Positions 1 to 7,800 of a DNA stretch of 18,756 nt are shown one piece after another. Each line of letters opens with the position of its first letter. Positions within the stretch are counted from its first letter, which is position 1. The position numbers and the translations under genes are program-made. Below the pieces are notes generated by a model. The model was given only the letters and a program-made list of their open reading frames with translations. It ran no database searches and was not told where the DNA came from. Origin of the DNA: Alphaproteobacteria bacterium (lineage in GTDB: Bacteria > Pseudomonadota > Alphaproteobacteria > Kiloniellales > JAKSDN01); assembly GCA_030598385.1 (NCBI GenBank), contig JAUVQB010000003.1, positions 1 to 18,756 on the forward strand. The letters are read 5' to 3'.

Positions 1-1
1 C

Positions 2-721
2 CACGAGGCGGGCCTCAAGGTGCGCTACATCCACTCCGACGTGGAGACCCTGGAGCGCATCGAGATCATCCGCGACTTGCGGCTCGGCGTGTTCGACGTG
101 CTGGTCGGCATCAACCTCTTACGCGAGGGCCTCGACATTCCCGAATGCGCCCTGGTGGCGATCCTCGACGCCGACAAGGCGGGCTACCTGCGCTCCACCA
201 CCTCGCTCGTCCAGACCATCGGCCGGGCCGCGCGCAACATCGACGGCCGGGTCATCCTCTACGCCGACGTGATGACCGTGAGCCTCACCGCGGCGCTGGA
301 CGAGACCAACCGGCGGCGCGAGAAGCAGCAGGCCTACAACGCCGCCCACGGCATCACGCCGGAGAGCGTGAAGAAGCAGATCGCCGACATCCTGGGGAGC
401 GTCTACGAGCGCGACCACGTGACCGTGGAGACCGGCGACGAGGAAACCCGCCACCTGGTCGGCAAGGCCCTGCACGAGCATATCGCGGACCTGGAAAAGC
501 GCATGCGCGAGGCCGCCGCCGACTTGGAGTTCGAGGAAGCCGCCCGTTTACGCGACGAGATCAAGCGCCTGGAGACCCGCGACCTGGAGCTGAAGGAGGC
601 GCCGGAGACCGCGTCGGGCCTCGCCGCCCGCATCCGGCGCGCCGACGCCCACAAGAAGAGCGGCAAGCCGGGCAAAGGGCGTGGTGGGAAGTGGAAGGGG
701 CGCCGAAGGCGCGGACCGTAG
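2..721 (+). CDS. uvrB: UvrABC system protein B, C-terminal part (5' end outside window)
   Basis: UvrB is the DNA-damage-verifying helicase-like subunit of cytoplasmic nucleotide excision repair; it is loaded by UvrA and recruits UvrC. The reading frame is open to the left edge, so only about the last third is present. Helicase motif V ([10 protein letters not shown]) and motif VI (QTIGRAARN) are followed by the UvrB interaction region and a C-terminal UVR coiled-coil motif (from [20 protein letters not shown]), which contacts the matching motif in UvrC. The protein ends in a strongly basic Lys/Gly/Arg tail ([20 protein letters not shown]), outside the conserved domains. The TAG stop at 719-721 lies inside a short imperfect tandem repeat. 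uvrC lies about 7.3 kb downstream on the same strand, in a separate transcription unit. The family call is very secure. Confidence 0.97.
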   Translation, partial: HEAGLKVRYIHSDVETLERIEIIRDLRLGVFDVLVGINLLREGLDIPECALVAILDADKAGYLRSTTSLVQTIGRAARNIDGRVILYADVMTVSLTAALDETNRRREKQQAYNAAHGITPESVKKQIADILGSVYERDHVTVETGDEETRHLVGKALHEHIADLEKRMREAAADLEFEEAARLRDEIKRLETRDLELKEAPETASGLAARIRRADAHKKSGKPGKGRGGKWKGRRRRGP

Positions 722-757
722 GTCGGGAGGTGGGGGCCGTAGGCCGGGAGGAGCGGG
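716..757. repeat. Two-copy imperfect 21-bp tandem repeat at the uvrB stop
   Basis: The units at 716-736 and 737-757 both begin CCGTAGG(T/C)CGGGAGG; the first 15 bases match at 14 positions and the rest diverge. The first unit contains the uvrB stop codon, so the duplication extends the region just after the gene. It is G-rich on the plus strand. It may be no more than a replication-slippage product. Confidence 0.6.
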
Positions 758-796
758 CCGGGGCAGAGACCTAGCGAAGCGAATACGCCCGCTCCT
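749..796. terminator. 10-bp inverted repeat between convergent uvrB and antiporter genes
   Basis: AGGAGCGGGC at 749-758 is the exact reverse complement of GCCCGCTCCT at 787-796, with 28 bases between the arms. It lies in the 79-base gap between two convergent genes, where a bidirectional terminator or a REP-like element would sit. There is no T-run on either side and the loop is long, so it is not a classical intrinsic terminator. The perfect arms are seen; the terminator role is inferred. Confidence 0.4.
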
Positions 797-800
797 GCGC

Positions 801-1823
801 TCAGCCGCCAACCACGGCCGTCTGGTACTTCATCGCCACATAGACCCCGTAGGCGATCAGGAAGGCCGCTCCTTCGCGCCGGCCGATGCGCCAACCCGTC
901 ATCATCACGGGCAAGAGGACCACCACGGCGCCGACCATCACCCAGACGTCGAAACTCAGCATCTCCTCGGCGACCTGGAAGGGTATGATGAACCCCAGCA
1001 CCCCGAGGACCAGCAGCAGGTTGAAGAGGTTCGAGCCGAGCACGTTGCCGAGCGCGATCTCGGAATGCCGGCGCATTCCGGCGACGATGGCGGTCGCCAG
1101 CTCCGGCAGCGAGGTCCCGACCGCGACCAGGGTGAGCCCGATCACGGCATCGGAGACGCCGAGGACCCGGGCGATATCCTCCGCCCCATCGACCAGCAGA
1201 TGCGATCCGCCGACCAGCGCGCCGACGCCCGTGACGACAAAGATCATGGCCATCAACGGGCCGGGCCGGGCCGGCGCCTTTTCGATGCGACGCTCGTCCT
1301 TCAGCGCCGCGTCCCGGGCCGCACTGTCCTGGTCGGCCGCCGCCTGGGCAGCTTCGGCGGATCGCTTTCCATTGATCCGGCGATCATTGAAGTAGCTGAA
1401 CACCAGATAGAGCACGAGGGCCACCAGCATCAGCGAACCTTCGAGCCGACCGACCGTGCTGGTGAAGGCGAAGGCCGTGAACAGCACCGTCGCGGTCAGC
1501 AACACCATGCCGTCGCGCATGACGTGCTCGGGCCGCGTGGCGATCGGCCAAAGGACGGCCGCCGTGCCCAGGATCAACAGGATGTTGGCGATGTTGGAGC
1601 CGATAACGTTGCCGACGCCGAGGTCCGGCACGCCCTCGATGCCGCTGGTCACGGTGACCACCAGTTCCGGCATCGAGGTGGCCGCCGCCACCACGGTCAA
1701 GCCGATCAACAGGGGCGACAGGCCGAGACAGACGGCCAGGGAGGCGGCGCCGCGCAGCAGAACCTCGCCGCCGCCCAGCAGAAAGAGGAGTCCTACGGTC
1801 GCCATCAGGATAGAAACCGACAT
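801..1823 (-). CDS. Calcium/sodium antiporter of the CaCA family (YrbG-like)
   Basis: An inner-membrane cation exchanger, 340 residues, the normal length for bacterial YrbG-type CaCA proteins. Two inverted alpha repeats, the family hallmark, are clear. Alpha-1 spans about residues 41-86, with ATSMPE and GNVIGSNIANI; alpha-2 spans about 229-274, with GTSLPE and GNVLGSNLFNL. The acidic residue after the conserved proline in each repeat (Glu53, Glu241) belongs to the ion-binding site. About ten hydrophobic segments are split by a charged loop at about 146-188, rich in Ala, Asp, Arg and Lys. Family members export Ca2+ in exchange for Na+, some also using K+; the ion preference cannot be read here. 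The ATG at 1823 gives a hydrophobic first segment directly. It stands alone, convergent with uvrB. Confidence 0.93.
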   Translation of the reverse strand: MSVSILMATVGLLFLLGGGEVLLRGAASLAVCLGLSPLLIGLTVVAAATSMPELVVTVTSGIEGVPDLGVGNVIGSNIANILLILGTAAVLWPIATRPEHVMRDGMVLLTATVLFTAFAFTSTVGRLEGSLMLVALVLYLVFSYFNDRRINGKRSAEAAQAAADQDSAARDAALKDERRIEKAPARPGPLMAMIFVVTGVGALVGGSHLLVDGAEDIARVLGVSDAVIGLTLVAVGTSLPELATAIVAGMRRHSEIALGNVLGSNLFNLLLVLGVLGFIIPFQVAEEMLSFDVWVMVGAVVVLLPVMMTGWRIGRREGAAFLIAYGVYVAMKYQTAVVGG

Positions 1824-2201
1824 GAAGGATCCCTATCCCAAATGCGGGCCGCTACCGGCCGGGATCAGCCGTCCGAAATCCGGCGCGGCGAAGGAAAGAT
1901 TCATGGGCGTCCGTTGGCAGTTACGCCGGTCGGCCCGGCGGTCGCGATTTCCCCCTCGCGCCCCAGCCCCACGTCGCTTGCCCAGCCTCCCGGCTCCCGA
2001 TGCCGAGCGATTCGGCGGACGGCGTTACACTAAAGGCACTTGGGAGTAGATGCGTACGGGGCGCAGCGTTTTCAACGCTTCGCGCGCGGCAATGGCCCGG
2101 CCGGGTGGCGCGCCTGTGGCAGGAATGCAACGGCTCCCGGGCGGCCCCAGGGTAGCGAGAGCGCGGCCAGGGGGCCGCCAGGGACGACACGGGACCGGCG
2201 G
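1824..2201. other. 378-bp gap with no supported gene
   Basis: Lies between the antiporter start and the msrB stop. Open frames occur on both strands, but they are low-complexity Arg/Pro/Ala/Gly readings with no recognisable domain, so I call none. It should hold the antiporter promoter and the msrB 3' end. The only compact structure seen is a perfect 6-bp inverted repeat, AGCGTT-TTC-AACGCT, at 2065-2079, with no adjoining T-run. Confidence 0.5.
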
Positions 2202-2663
2202 CTATTCCTCCGCCTTGGCCTCGCTGGCGCCGGCGCCTTCGCCGCCTTCTGCCGCGTTGGGCGGTTGCAAATCCAAGGCCGCGGAGTTCATGCAGTAGCG
2301 CAACCCCGTGGGCTCCGGGCCGTCGGGAAAAACATGGCCGAGGTGGGCGTCGCAGCGGGCGCAGACCACCTCCGTGCGTTTCATCCAGAGGGCGCGGTCC
2401 GCGTGCTCATCCACCGCCTCGGGCGCGAGCGGTTCCCAAAATGACGGCCAACCGGTGCCGGAATCGAACTTGGCGTCGGAGGAGAACAGCGGCTCGCCGC
2501 AGCACACGCAGACATAGGTGCCGGGCGTCTTACTGTTCCAATACCGGCCGGTGAAGGCCCGCTCGGTGCCGGCCTGACGGGTCACGTGGAACTGTTCGGG
2601 GGTCAACTGAGCCAGCCACTCGGACTCGCCCTTCTTGATCTTGTCAGGTTTGCTCTCGCTCAT
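2202..2663 (-). CDS. msrB: Peptide-methionine (R)-S-oxide reductase
   Basis: Reduces methionine-R-sulfoxide in oxidised proteins, a repair step with thioredoxin as usual donor. Numbered from the start chosen here ([10 protein letters not shown]), the two zinc-binding CxxC pairs are Cys52/Cys55 and Cys101/Cys104. The catalytic cysteine lies in [11 protein letters not shown] (Cys124). The family signature DSGTGWPSF is present. An upstream in-frame ATG at 2684 would add seven residues. I prefer the ATG at 2663 because GGGGAG precedes it by 7 bases, while the upstream ATG has no good ribosome site. The C-terminus has about 20 residues rich in Ala, Glu and Gly beyond the catalytic domain. There is no export signal, so the protein is cytoplasmic. 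It is monocistronic here, 153 bases downstream of the sulfatase-like gene on the same strand. Confidence 0.96.
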   Translation of the reverse strand: MSESKPDKIKKGESEWLAQLTPEQFHVTRQAGTERAFTGRYWNSKTPGTYVCVCCGEPLFSSDAKFDSGTGWPSFWEPLAPEAVDEHADRALWMKRTEVVCARCDAHLGHVFPDGPEPTGLRYCMNSAALDLQPPNAAEGGEGAGASEAKAEE

Positions 2664-2816
2664 CGTCGGGCTCCCCGTCTCCATTCATGTCTCTAGCCGC
2701 TCTCACCTGGGTATAGCACCACTTCGAGTCAAACGCCCGCGGCCTCAGATTTTCGTGATCTCTAAGATCAGTGGCAGAGCTCATGCAAGCCGGCGCCCCA
2801 GCCGAACAGAGGCCGC

Positions 2817-4520
2817 TTAGGGCGAATTGGTCCCACGCCCAAGACCGCTCATCGGCCTGCGCGGGAAGGGCGGCGGCGTGTGTTTGGCATTGAATGTCGC
2901 GGGATAATCGAGAAAGATATCCGGCGGCCGGTCGCCGTGCGAGCCGCCGAGAAACATCTCGCGGAACAGAGCTTGCAGGGACACGAGGTCTTGGCGATAG
3001 CCAGGCGACAGCGACGGCGAGCGCACGGCGAGCAGCACCGAGTACATGTCCGCCAGATCCTCATCCGAAAGCGGTTGCGGCGCCGTGGTCAACGGGGCGA
3101 CGCGCGCAATTCTCGATCCGTGGTCGCCATGAACCACGATCGTGGCGTCTTCGAAGGCGCCTATCTCCATGAGGCCCTCGAAGAACCGCCGCAAGGCGGA
3201 GTGAAGGCAGCCGACTTGCGCAAAATAGCCGTTATAGCGCAGCTCGCGCGAGGCCGCCGAGTTCAAGGCCCCGGTAGAGATGTCGAGATCGCCATAGCTG
3301 GTCCAGGTGAGCGGATCGGCCCGCACCCGACAGTCCCGGTCGAGCATATGGGTGACGTGAGGAACCATGAGGTGCGCGAAATAAGCGTTGCCGCGCGGCG
3401 CGGCGCGGATATCCGCCAGCATTCGCTCGAGCACGGCGAGACTATCCGGCCCATAGAGGGAAGGCCGTTCCGGTAGCATTCGCGACAACCGGCCAGCCGG
3501 CCCGGCGAGAAGCTCGAAGGCCCGGTAGGGAACGAGGGAGTAAAGGTAACTCGAGAGAATTACCTTGGCCTTCGCGTCGACCGTTAGATCGGCGCCAGCG
3601 ATATTCGTGATCGATCCGGCGGTGTAGGTTACGCAGCGCGCAGCATAGCCGGCCTCGCCTCCGCAATAGTCCCATCCTTTCATGTGATAGGCGTTGATGA
3701 AGTAACCGCGCTGGGCGAGCTGCTTGAACCAGCGGTTGCCCCAGAATAGACGCAAGAGTTCGTCTGCATCGCCGGAGATTTTGCCGTCGAGAGAGTCGAA
3801 CCCGTTGAGCAACGCAGGCACCGAATGCGTCGTTCGGGAGTATTCCGAATAGGCTCGGCCATAGAGCGCGAAGCCGAAATCGACGTAGAAACGCCGCAAA
3901 TCGTCGCGCAGTTCCTCGCCGCCGGCGATATCCGCAGGCAGGCCTTCGACGCCGATCTGTTCATCCAACACCAGATGGATGACGAGAGGCAGGTCCCTGG
4001 TCGCGCCCGCATCGCGCCGATAGGTCTCGCCCAGGGGCGGCGGCTCGGCGGGCAGCAACAGGGTGCTCACGAGGGCCATGGAAAAAACCGTGGCAAGCAC
4101 GATGCCCAGATTCGGCCCGAGCCACGACAGCACAGCGAAGGGAACCGCCGCGATCGGCAGAGCGATCAGGACGCTGACCGCAACGCCGCCGAAAGGGCCG
4201 GCCCAGTCGATGAGGTCTTGGCTGAGGCTGCCCCAAGAACCCAAGAGGTTCATTTCTTCAGGAAAGATCTGCATGGAAAAGGCTAGTAGAAGCAGGGTCA
4301 CGGCGGCGGCGCCGAAGGTCCGCGGGCGCAGAGACAGGAGAAGGCCGAACGGCAGGCCGGCAATGAGCAGAAGGCCGGCGGTGATCAGCACCTCCAGACG
4401 CCACAGCGGATATCCCTGGTACTGAACGAAGGCGGCGAAGCTGGGAAGAAACACCAGGCCGGGGGCCAGGAGGTTGGCGAGATGGCGCAGCAGGAACTTG
4501 GGCGACTTGGTGGAAGTCAT
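2817..4520 (-). CDS. Membrane-anchored sulfatase / phosphoethanolamine-transferase-like enzyme
   Basis: A 567-residue protein of the alkaline phosphatase superfamily. About five hydrophobic segments occupy residues 13-33, 43-65, 68-86, 107-131 and 136-157; a soluble domain, predicted periplasmic, runs from about 177 to 540. Candidate metal ligands are Asp186/Glu187 in HLVLDEQ and Asp466/His467 in VVHGDHGSR. SRTTHSVPALL resembles the EptA motif TALSVP and puts the nucleophile at Thr230. His388 in MVPHVTHML may be a further site residue. Relatives are sulfatases, LtaS-type transferases and EptA-type phosphoethanolamine transferases; the substrate here is unknown. It starts 8 bases after the methyltransferase stop, so the two are almost certainly co-transcribed and probably coupled. 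The context suggests modification of a surface glycan or lipid. The superfamily is confident, the reaction is not. Confidence 0.85.
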   Translation of the reverse strand: MTSTKSPKFLLRHLANLLAPGLVFLPSFAAFVQYQGYPLWRLEVLITAGLLLIAGLPFGLLLSLRPRTFGAAAVTLLLLAFSMQIFPEEMNLLGSWGSLSQDLIDWAGPFGGVAVSVLIALPIAAVPFAVLSWLGPNLGIVLATVFSMALVSTLLLPAEPPPLGETYRRDAGATRDLPLVIHLVLDEQIGVEGLPADIAGGEELRDDLRRFYVDFGFALYGRAYSEYSRTTHSVPALLNGFDSLDGKISGDADELLRLFWGNRWFKQLAQRGYFINAYHMKGWDYCGGEAGYAARCVTYTAGSITNIAGADLTVDAKAKVILSSYLYSLVPYRAFELLAGPAGRLSRMLPERPSLYGPDSLAVLERMLADIRAAPRGNAYFAHLMVPHVTHMLDRDCRVRADPLTWTSYGDLDISTGALNSAASRELRYNGYFAQVGCLHSALRRFFEGLMEIGAFEDATIVVHGDHGSRIARVAPLTTAPQPLSDEDLADMYSVLLAVRSPSLSPGYRQDLVSLQALFREMFLGGSHGDRPPDIFLDYPATFNAKHTPPPFPRRPMSGLGRGTNSP

Positions 4521-4528
4521 GGGGTGGC

Positions 4529-5953
4529 CTAGCCTGCGGATATATCCCGCGCGTCATACCAGACGAGCTCGCGACCGCCCGGGCTGAGGCTCAGCCGCTC
4601 CACGATCTTGGCCCGTCCGCCCAAGATATTGAGAAAGCCCTCGAGCGTGTAATCCGGGAAAATGTCATCGCGCAGGCCGAGCATGCCCCGAACCTGGGAA
4701 TCCTCCTTGCCGACGAACTCGACCACCCCGCAGGGCGCCAGATCGACGAGCCAGGAAACGATCGCCTCCAGCGGCACGTTGTTGGTGATCGCCAGGTGGT
4801 GGATGAGCGCCAGGGCCAGCACCGCATCGACGGCGCCGCGCCCCTGCCAGCCGGCCCGCTCCTGCTCGGCCCAACCTTGGGCAGGCGTCGGATCGCAGGC
4901 ATCGCCATAGAGCGGCGTGAAGCTCGTGCCGGCCTTTCGCGAACGGGCAAAGGCTATGTCCAAGGCCCCGAGGTCGTTGTCCCAGCCGACGACGTAGCCG
5001 GCCCCGCCGTCGAGCGCCGTCATGGCGAAGTCGCCGGTGTTACAGCCCAAGTCCCAGAGCATCTTGGGTTGCACGTCCACCACAAAGCGGCGGACAAAGT
5101 CGTGCTTGGCTGCGGTCTCGTCGTCGCTGTAGGTCTTGAACTGGCTATAGTCGCCCCAGTAGGTGGCGGTACTCCCGGCCGGCGCCAGGCCGTCGATCCA
5201 AGATCTAAGGCCGGTGAGCATCCCGACCAGGCGGGATTTCGGCAGGCCAGCCTGTTTGGCGTTGGCCGCCAATTCCGTTTTCGGCTTGTGGACCGATTTG
5301 CTGAGCGCCGCGTGCAGCACGACATGAGTGAGGACCCGCTTGGAAAACCGCCGTCGCAGTGGGATCAGCCGGCTGAGCTCGGCGCTGGGGATGCCGGCGA
5401 TCCGGCCGCGAAACCAAGCATTGTGCGGCACGCCGCAATAGGCGTGAAGCAGCAGCGGGTTGAGGAACTGCTCGCAAAACTGCCGATAGCCCTCCCAAAA
5501 CTGCCCCTCCCGGTAAGGACGGAATGACAAGAGGTCGATGAACAGCGGCTGGGCGCCCAGGAACTGGACGTTATAGGCGGAGGCATCGCAGAGGGTCGCG
5601 TCGCGCTCCAGCGCCGCGAGATGAACGTCGAGATGCAACAATGCCGCCGCCTTCAGTTGCGAGAATCCCCATTCGTAGGGATAGGATATGACCGGTAGGC
5701 GGGGATGTTCGATTACCGCATGGACACCGTCGCCGAGCATGGCGGCAAACGAATCCAGCTCCGCCAGATCGGCCGTATCGGAGGAAATGAGCCAGCCGCG
5801 CGCGACCAGGTCGTCGATCAGGCCGCTCGCACGTAGCTGTTCGAAATCCGCTGCAATTTCCGGGCTGACGGTCCGCAGAATGCGCTCGCCGGCCCGGTAG
5901 ACCCGGCCGGCAGGATCGCGGAACGAGGCGGGATCGGCGATCGGTCCCGTCAT
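4529..5953 (-). CDS. NoeA-like SAM-dependent methyltransferase with a large N-terminal domain
   Basis: A 474-residue protein. The C-terminal part (about 295-470) is a class I SAM-dependent methyltransferase: motif I DLGCNTGD at 301-308, acidic end of beta-2 in GWDND (323-327), and LALIHHLAITNNVP at about 381-394. The first 290 residues form a separate domain with the stretch DATLCDASAYNVQF (118-131), then PLFIDLLSF (136-144). I recall the layout from NoeA-type nodulation proteins and their many non-symbiotic homologues, whose substrate is not established. The ATG overlaps the TGA of the upstream small gene in an ATGA arrangement, and the next gene starts 8 bases after the stop, so this is the middle of a compact operon. 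There is no signal peptide, so it acts in the cytoplasm. It may methylate a precursor of an envelope glycan or lipid; that is inference. Confidence 0.8.
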   Translation of the reverse strand: MTGPIADPASFRDPAGRVYRAGERILRTVSPEIAADFEQLRASGLIDDLVARGWLISSDTADLAELDSFAAMLGDGVHAVIEHPRLPVISYPYEWGFSQLKAAALLHLDVHLAALERDATLCDASAYNVQFLGAQPLFIDLLSFRPYREGQFWEGYRQFCEQFLNPLLLHAYCGVPHNAWFRGRIAGIPSAELSRLIPLRRRFSKRVLTHVVLHAALSKSVHKPKTELAANAKQAGLPKSRLVGMLTGLRSWIDGLAPAGSTATYWGDYSQFKTYSDDETAAKHDFVRRFVVDVQPKMLWDLGCNTGDFAMTALDGGAGYVVGWDNDLGALDIAFARSRKAGTSFTPLYGDACDPTPAQGWAEQERAGWQGRGAVDAVLALALIHHLAITNNVPLEAIVSWLVDLAPCGVVEFVGKEDSQVRGMLGLRDDIFPDYTLEGFLNILGGRAKIVERLSLSPGGRELVWYDARDISAG

Positions 5954-6210
5954 TCTGTGGCCGACGGCGGCTCCTCTTGCGGCGCCTTCTTGTCCAAGCC
6001 CAACAGGCCCCGAAGCCGGTGCCAGTAAAGCTTGCCAACCACCCCCAAGCCGGCCACGCCACCGATAATGATCTGCAGCAGGATGCTGCCGGTCCCCGGG
6101 TCGAGGTAGGCCTGCGCGGTTTTGGGCGCGGCGAGCCAGGGCAGCACGAGCAGCAACAAAAAGGCCAAGCGTGCGGCACGCCTTCGGGTCGCAAGTCTTG
6201 AAGGTCTCAT
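5950..6210 (-). CDS. Small exported/membrane protein with YLDPGTGS motif
   Basis: An 86-residue protein, first gene of the three-gene unit. Residues 1-34 look like a signal peptide: Arg-rich start, a Leu/Val core and a plausible cleavage site after TAQA. The mature part opens with YLDPGTGSILLQIIIGGVAG, a motif I recognise from small uncharacterised proteins in many bacteria. One membrane helix (about 42-60) and a basic KLYWHRLRGLLG stretch follow, then a charged Pro/Glu tail. No enzymatic residues are visible; a scaffold or anchor for the neighbouring enzymes is possible but unproven. AAGGAA lies about 6 bases before the ATG, a good ribosome site. Its stop overlaps the methyltransferase start by 4 bases. 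Function unknown; reality of the gene is well supported by the motif and overlap. Confidence 0.82.
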   Translation of the reverse strand: MRPSRLATRRRAARLAFLLLLVLPWLAAPKTAQAYLDPGTGSILLQIIIGGVAGLGVVGKLYWHRLRGLLGLDKKAPQEEPPSATE

Positions 6211-6371
6211 AGTGGTTCCTTATAGCAGCCTACCAGGGGCCGGGCCACTGGGTTCGAGAGTCATGAATGACATAGCCCGAGAGCCTTACCAAAGCGTTAG
6301 CCTGCGCCACAACCGGTGCCGCACCCCTTGCCCCGCCTCTTGCCCTGGGGCCCGGCCTTCTGCAGGATCAG

Positions 6372-7172
6372 ATGATCATGTCTGAGAGCGGCCCCGAGGC
6401 ACATTCGACGGACTACCCCCGCGCGGCGCTCGTGACCGGCGCGGCGCGGCGTATCGGACGGGCCATCGCCCTCGATCTTGCCGCGCATGGCTGGGCGGTG
6501 GCGGTGCACCACAACCGTTCCACGGAGGCTGCCGAAGAGCTCGTGCGGCAGATCGACGCGGATGGCGGGCGCGCCGTCGCGCTCGCGGCGGACCTGGCGC
6601 GCGAAACGGAGAGCGCCGGCCTGGTCGCCCGCGCGACCGAGGCTCTGGGACCGCTGGGCTGCCTGGTGAACAGCGCCTCCCGGTTCGAACGGGACGAGAT
6701 CGGCGGCGTGACGCGGGAGTCCTGGGACAGCCATCTGGAGCCGAACCTGCGGGCGCCGCTGATCCTTGCCCAAGACTTTGCCAAAGCCCTGCCGCCGGAC
6801 CGCGGCGGCGTGATCATCAACCTGCTGGACGAGCGCGTCTGGAATCTGACGCCGCATTTCATCAGCTATACGGTTTCGAAGTCGGCGCTTTGGACGCTGA
6901 CCCGGACGCTCGCCCTGGCGCTCGCCCCGCGCATCCGCGTCAACGGAATCGGCCCGGGGCCGACGCTGCCGAGCGCCCGCCAGAGCGCCGAACAGTTTGC
7001 CAGGCAGGGCGCCTCCTTGCCGCTCGGACGGGGCACCAATCCCGAAGAGATCTGCCAGGCCATACAATTCCTGCTTGCCGCCGGCTCCGTGACGGGGCAG
7101 ATGATAGCGCTCGACGGCGGGCAGCACCTGGGCTGGGCCCAGGCAGACAAACGCAGCGACCCGAAGGAATAG
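6372..7172 (+). CDS. Pteridine-reductase-like short-chain dehydrogenase (FolM/PTR1 type)
   Basis: A 266-residue cytoplasmic SDR. The cofactor motif is TGAARRIG at 22-29; the Arg-rich form is that of NADPH-dependent pteridine reductases. NSAS at 100-103 and the YTVSK active site (Tyr166, Lys170) are present. Where most SDRs have the catalytic Ser, this one reads IINLLDERVW with Asp153, matching the Asp of PTR1 (NMVDA) and FolM (HITDF). That suggests reduction of dihydropterin or dihydrofolate rather than general dehydrogenase activity. folB follows 25 bases later on the same strand, which supports a pterin role. Two ATGs compete: at 6372 an AGGA lies 4 bases upstream, and at 6378 it lies 10 bases upstream, so the start is uncertain by two residues. 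The exact substrate is inferred. Confidence 0.85.
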   Translation: MIMSESGPEAHSTDYPRAALVTGAARRIGRAIALDLAAHGWAVAVHHNRSTEAAEELVRQIDADGGRAVALAADLARETESAGLVARATEALGPLGCLVNSASRFERDEIGGVTRESWDSHLEPNLRAPLILAQDFAKALPPDRGGVIINLLDERVWNLTPHFISYTVSKSALWTLTRTLALALAPRIRVNGIGPGPTLPSARQSAEQFARQGASLPLGRGTNPEEICQAIQFLLAAGSVTGQMIALDGGQHLGWAQADKRSDPKE

Positions 7173-7197
7173 ACGGCGTCGGCCAACTTGGGGCGCG

Positions 7198-7620
7198 ATG
7201 CGAGGGGCCAGTATAGTGGATGGAGAGGAGGCCGGCGGCGGCCACGAGACGGACACCGAGGTTACCGCGCAACGCATTATCGTGCGCGATCTGTCGCTGT
7301 CGTGCCGGATCGGCGTAACCGAGGAGGAACGCGCCCGGCGCCAGAGAATTCGCCTCAACCTGAAACTGGAGGTGGTCCCCGCTCCGCCCAGCGAGGACCG
7401 CATCGCCGAAGTGGTTCACTACGGCCACCTGGTGGACCGGGTCCGGCGTACTTGCCTCAAGGCCGACGTCCAGCTTTTGGAGACCCTGGCCGAACAGGTC
7501 GCCGCCAACTGCTTTTTCGACGCCCGCATCGTCTCGGTCACGGTGCGGATCGAGAAACTGGACCGCTACGCCGATGTCGGCGGAATCGGCATCGAGCTGG
7601 AGCGCCAGCGCAAGGGCTGA
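7198..7620 (+). CDS. folB: Dihydroneopterin aldolase
   Basis: FolB cleaves 7,8-dihydroneopterin to 6-hydroxymethyl-dihydropterin and glycolaldehyde in folate synthesis. It is 140 residues long with about 25 extra residues before the conserved core, so the start could lie further in (for example GTG at 7216). Visible family features are IIVRDLSLSCRIGVTEEER, the HYGHLVDRVR helix with Tyr75, LLETLAEQVA with Glu95 (pterin-binding), and VRIEKLDRYADVGGIGIEL with the catalytic-type Lys120. Members usually form a tunnel-shaped homo-octamer. The gene is 25 bases after the pteridine-reductase-like SDR and presumably shares its transcript. GGGG lies just upstream of the ATG. No clear terminator was found behind it. 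Confidence 0.92.
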   Translation: MRGASIVDGEEAGGGHETDTEVTAQRIIVRDLSLSCRIGVTEEERARRQRIRLNLKLEVVPAPPSEDRIAEVVHYGHLVDRVRRTCLKADVQLLETLAEQVAANCFFDARIVSVTVRIEKLDRYADVGGIGIELERQRKG

Positions 7621-7733
7621 CCTCCGCAGATGTCACCAGGGCTGATACCAACCAGCAGGGCCTGTGGAAGATCCGCACACCGACTCGCTAACGCCTTGCC
7701 ATCACGGCGATTCTGGTGCTTCCGCAAGTAAAG

Positions 7734-7743
7734 TTGTGCACAA
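7734..7743. promoter_or_regulatory. Perfect palindrome TTGTGCACAA, DnaA-box-like on both strands
   Basis: The ten bases are self-complementary. Read on either strand they contain TTGTGCACA, one mismatch from the relaxed DnaA box TTATNCACA. It could equally be an operator for a dimeric repressor. It lies at the left edge of the AT-rich stretch. Confidence 0.4.
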
Positions 7744-7800
7744 TGCCACCCCGTCTGACTGTTGCAATTCCGCCACAGTTCCGAAAAATTTTCTTTGCAG

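Noticed and set aside
681..2033. 450-residue plus-strand frame across the antiporter
   Set aside because: Its His/Gln/Arg/Asp-rich low-complexity sequence is an antisense reading; the CaCA repeats are on the minus strand.
1921..2298. Small frames on both strands between the antiporter and msrB
   Set aside because: Low-complexity Arg/Pro/Ala/Gly composition, no ribosome site worth noting, no family resemblance; one overlaps the msrB 3' end.
6222..6227. TATAAG on the minus strand just before the small YLDPGTGS gene, read as a -10 box
   Set aside because: It overlaps the ribosome site AAGGAA and would leave almost no leader; no -35 lies at the right distance.
6297..7403. 368-residue minus-strand frame over the SDR and folB
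   Set aside because: No recognisable domain, and both plus-strand genes carry clear catalytic motifs.
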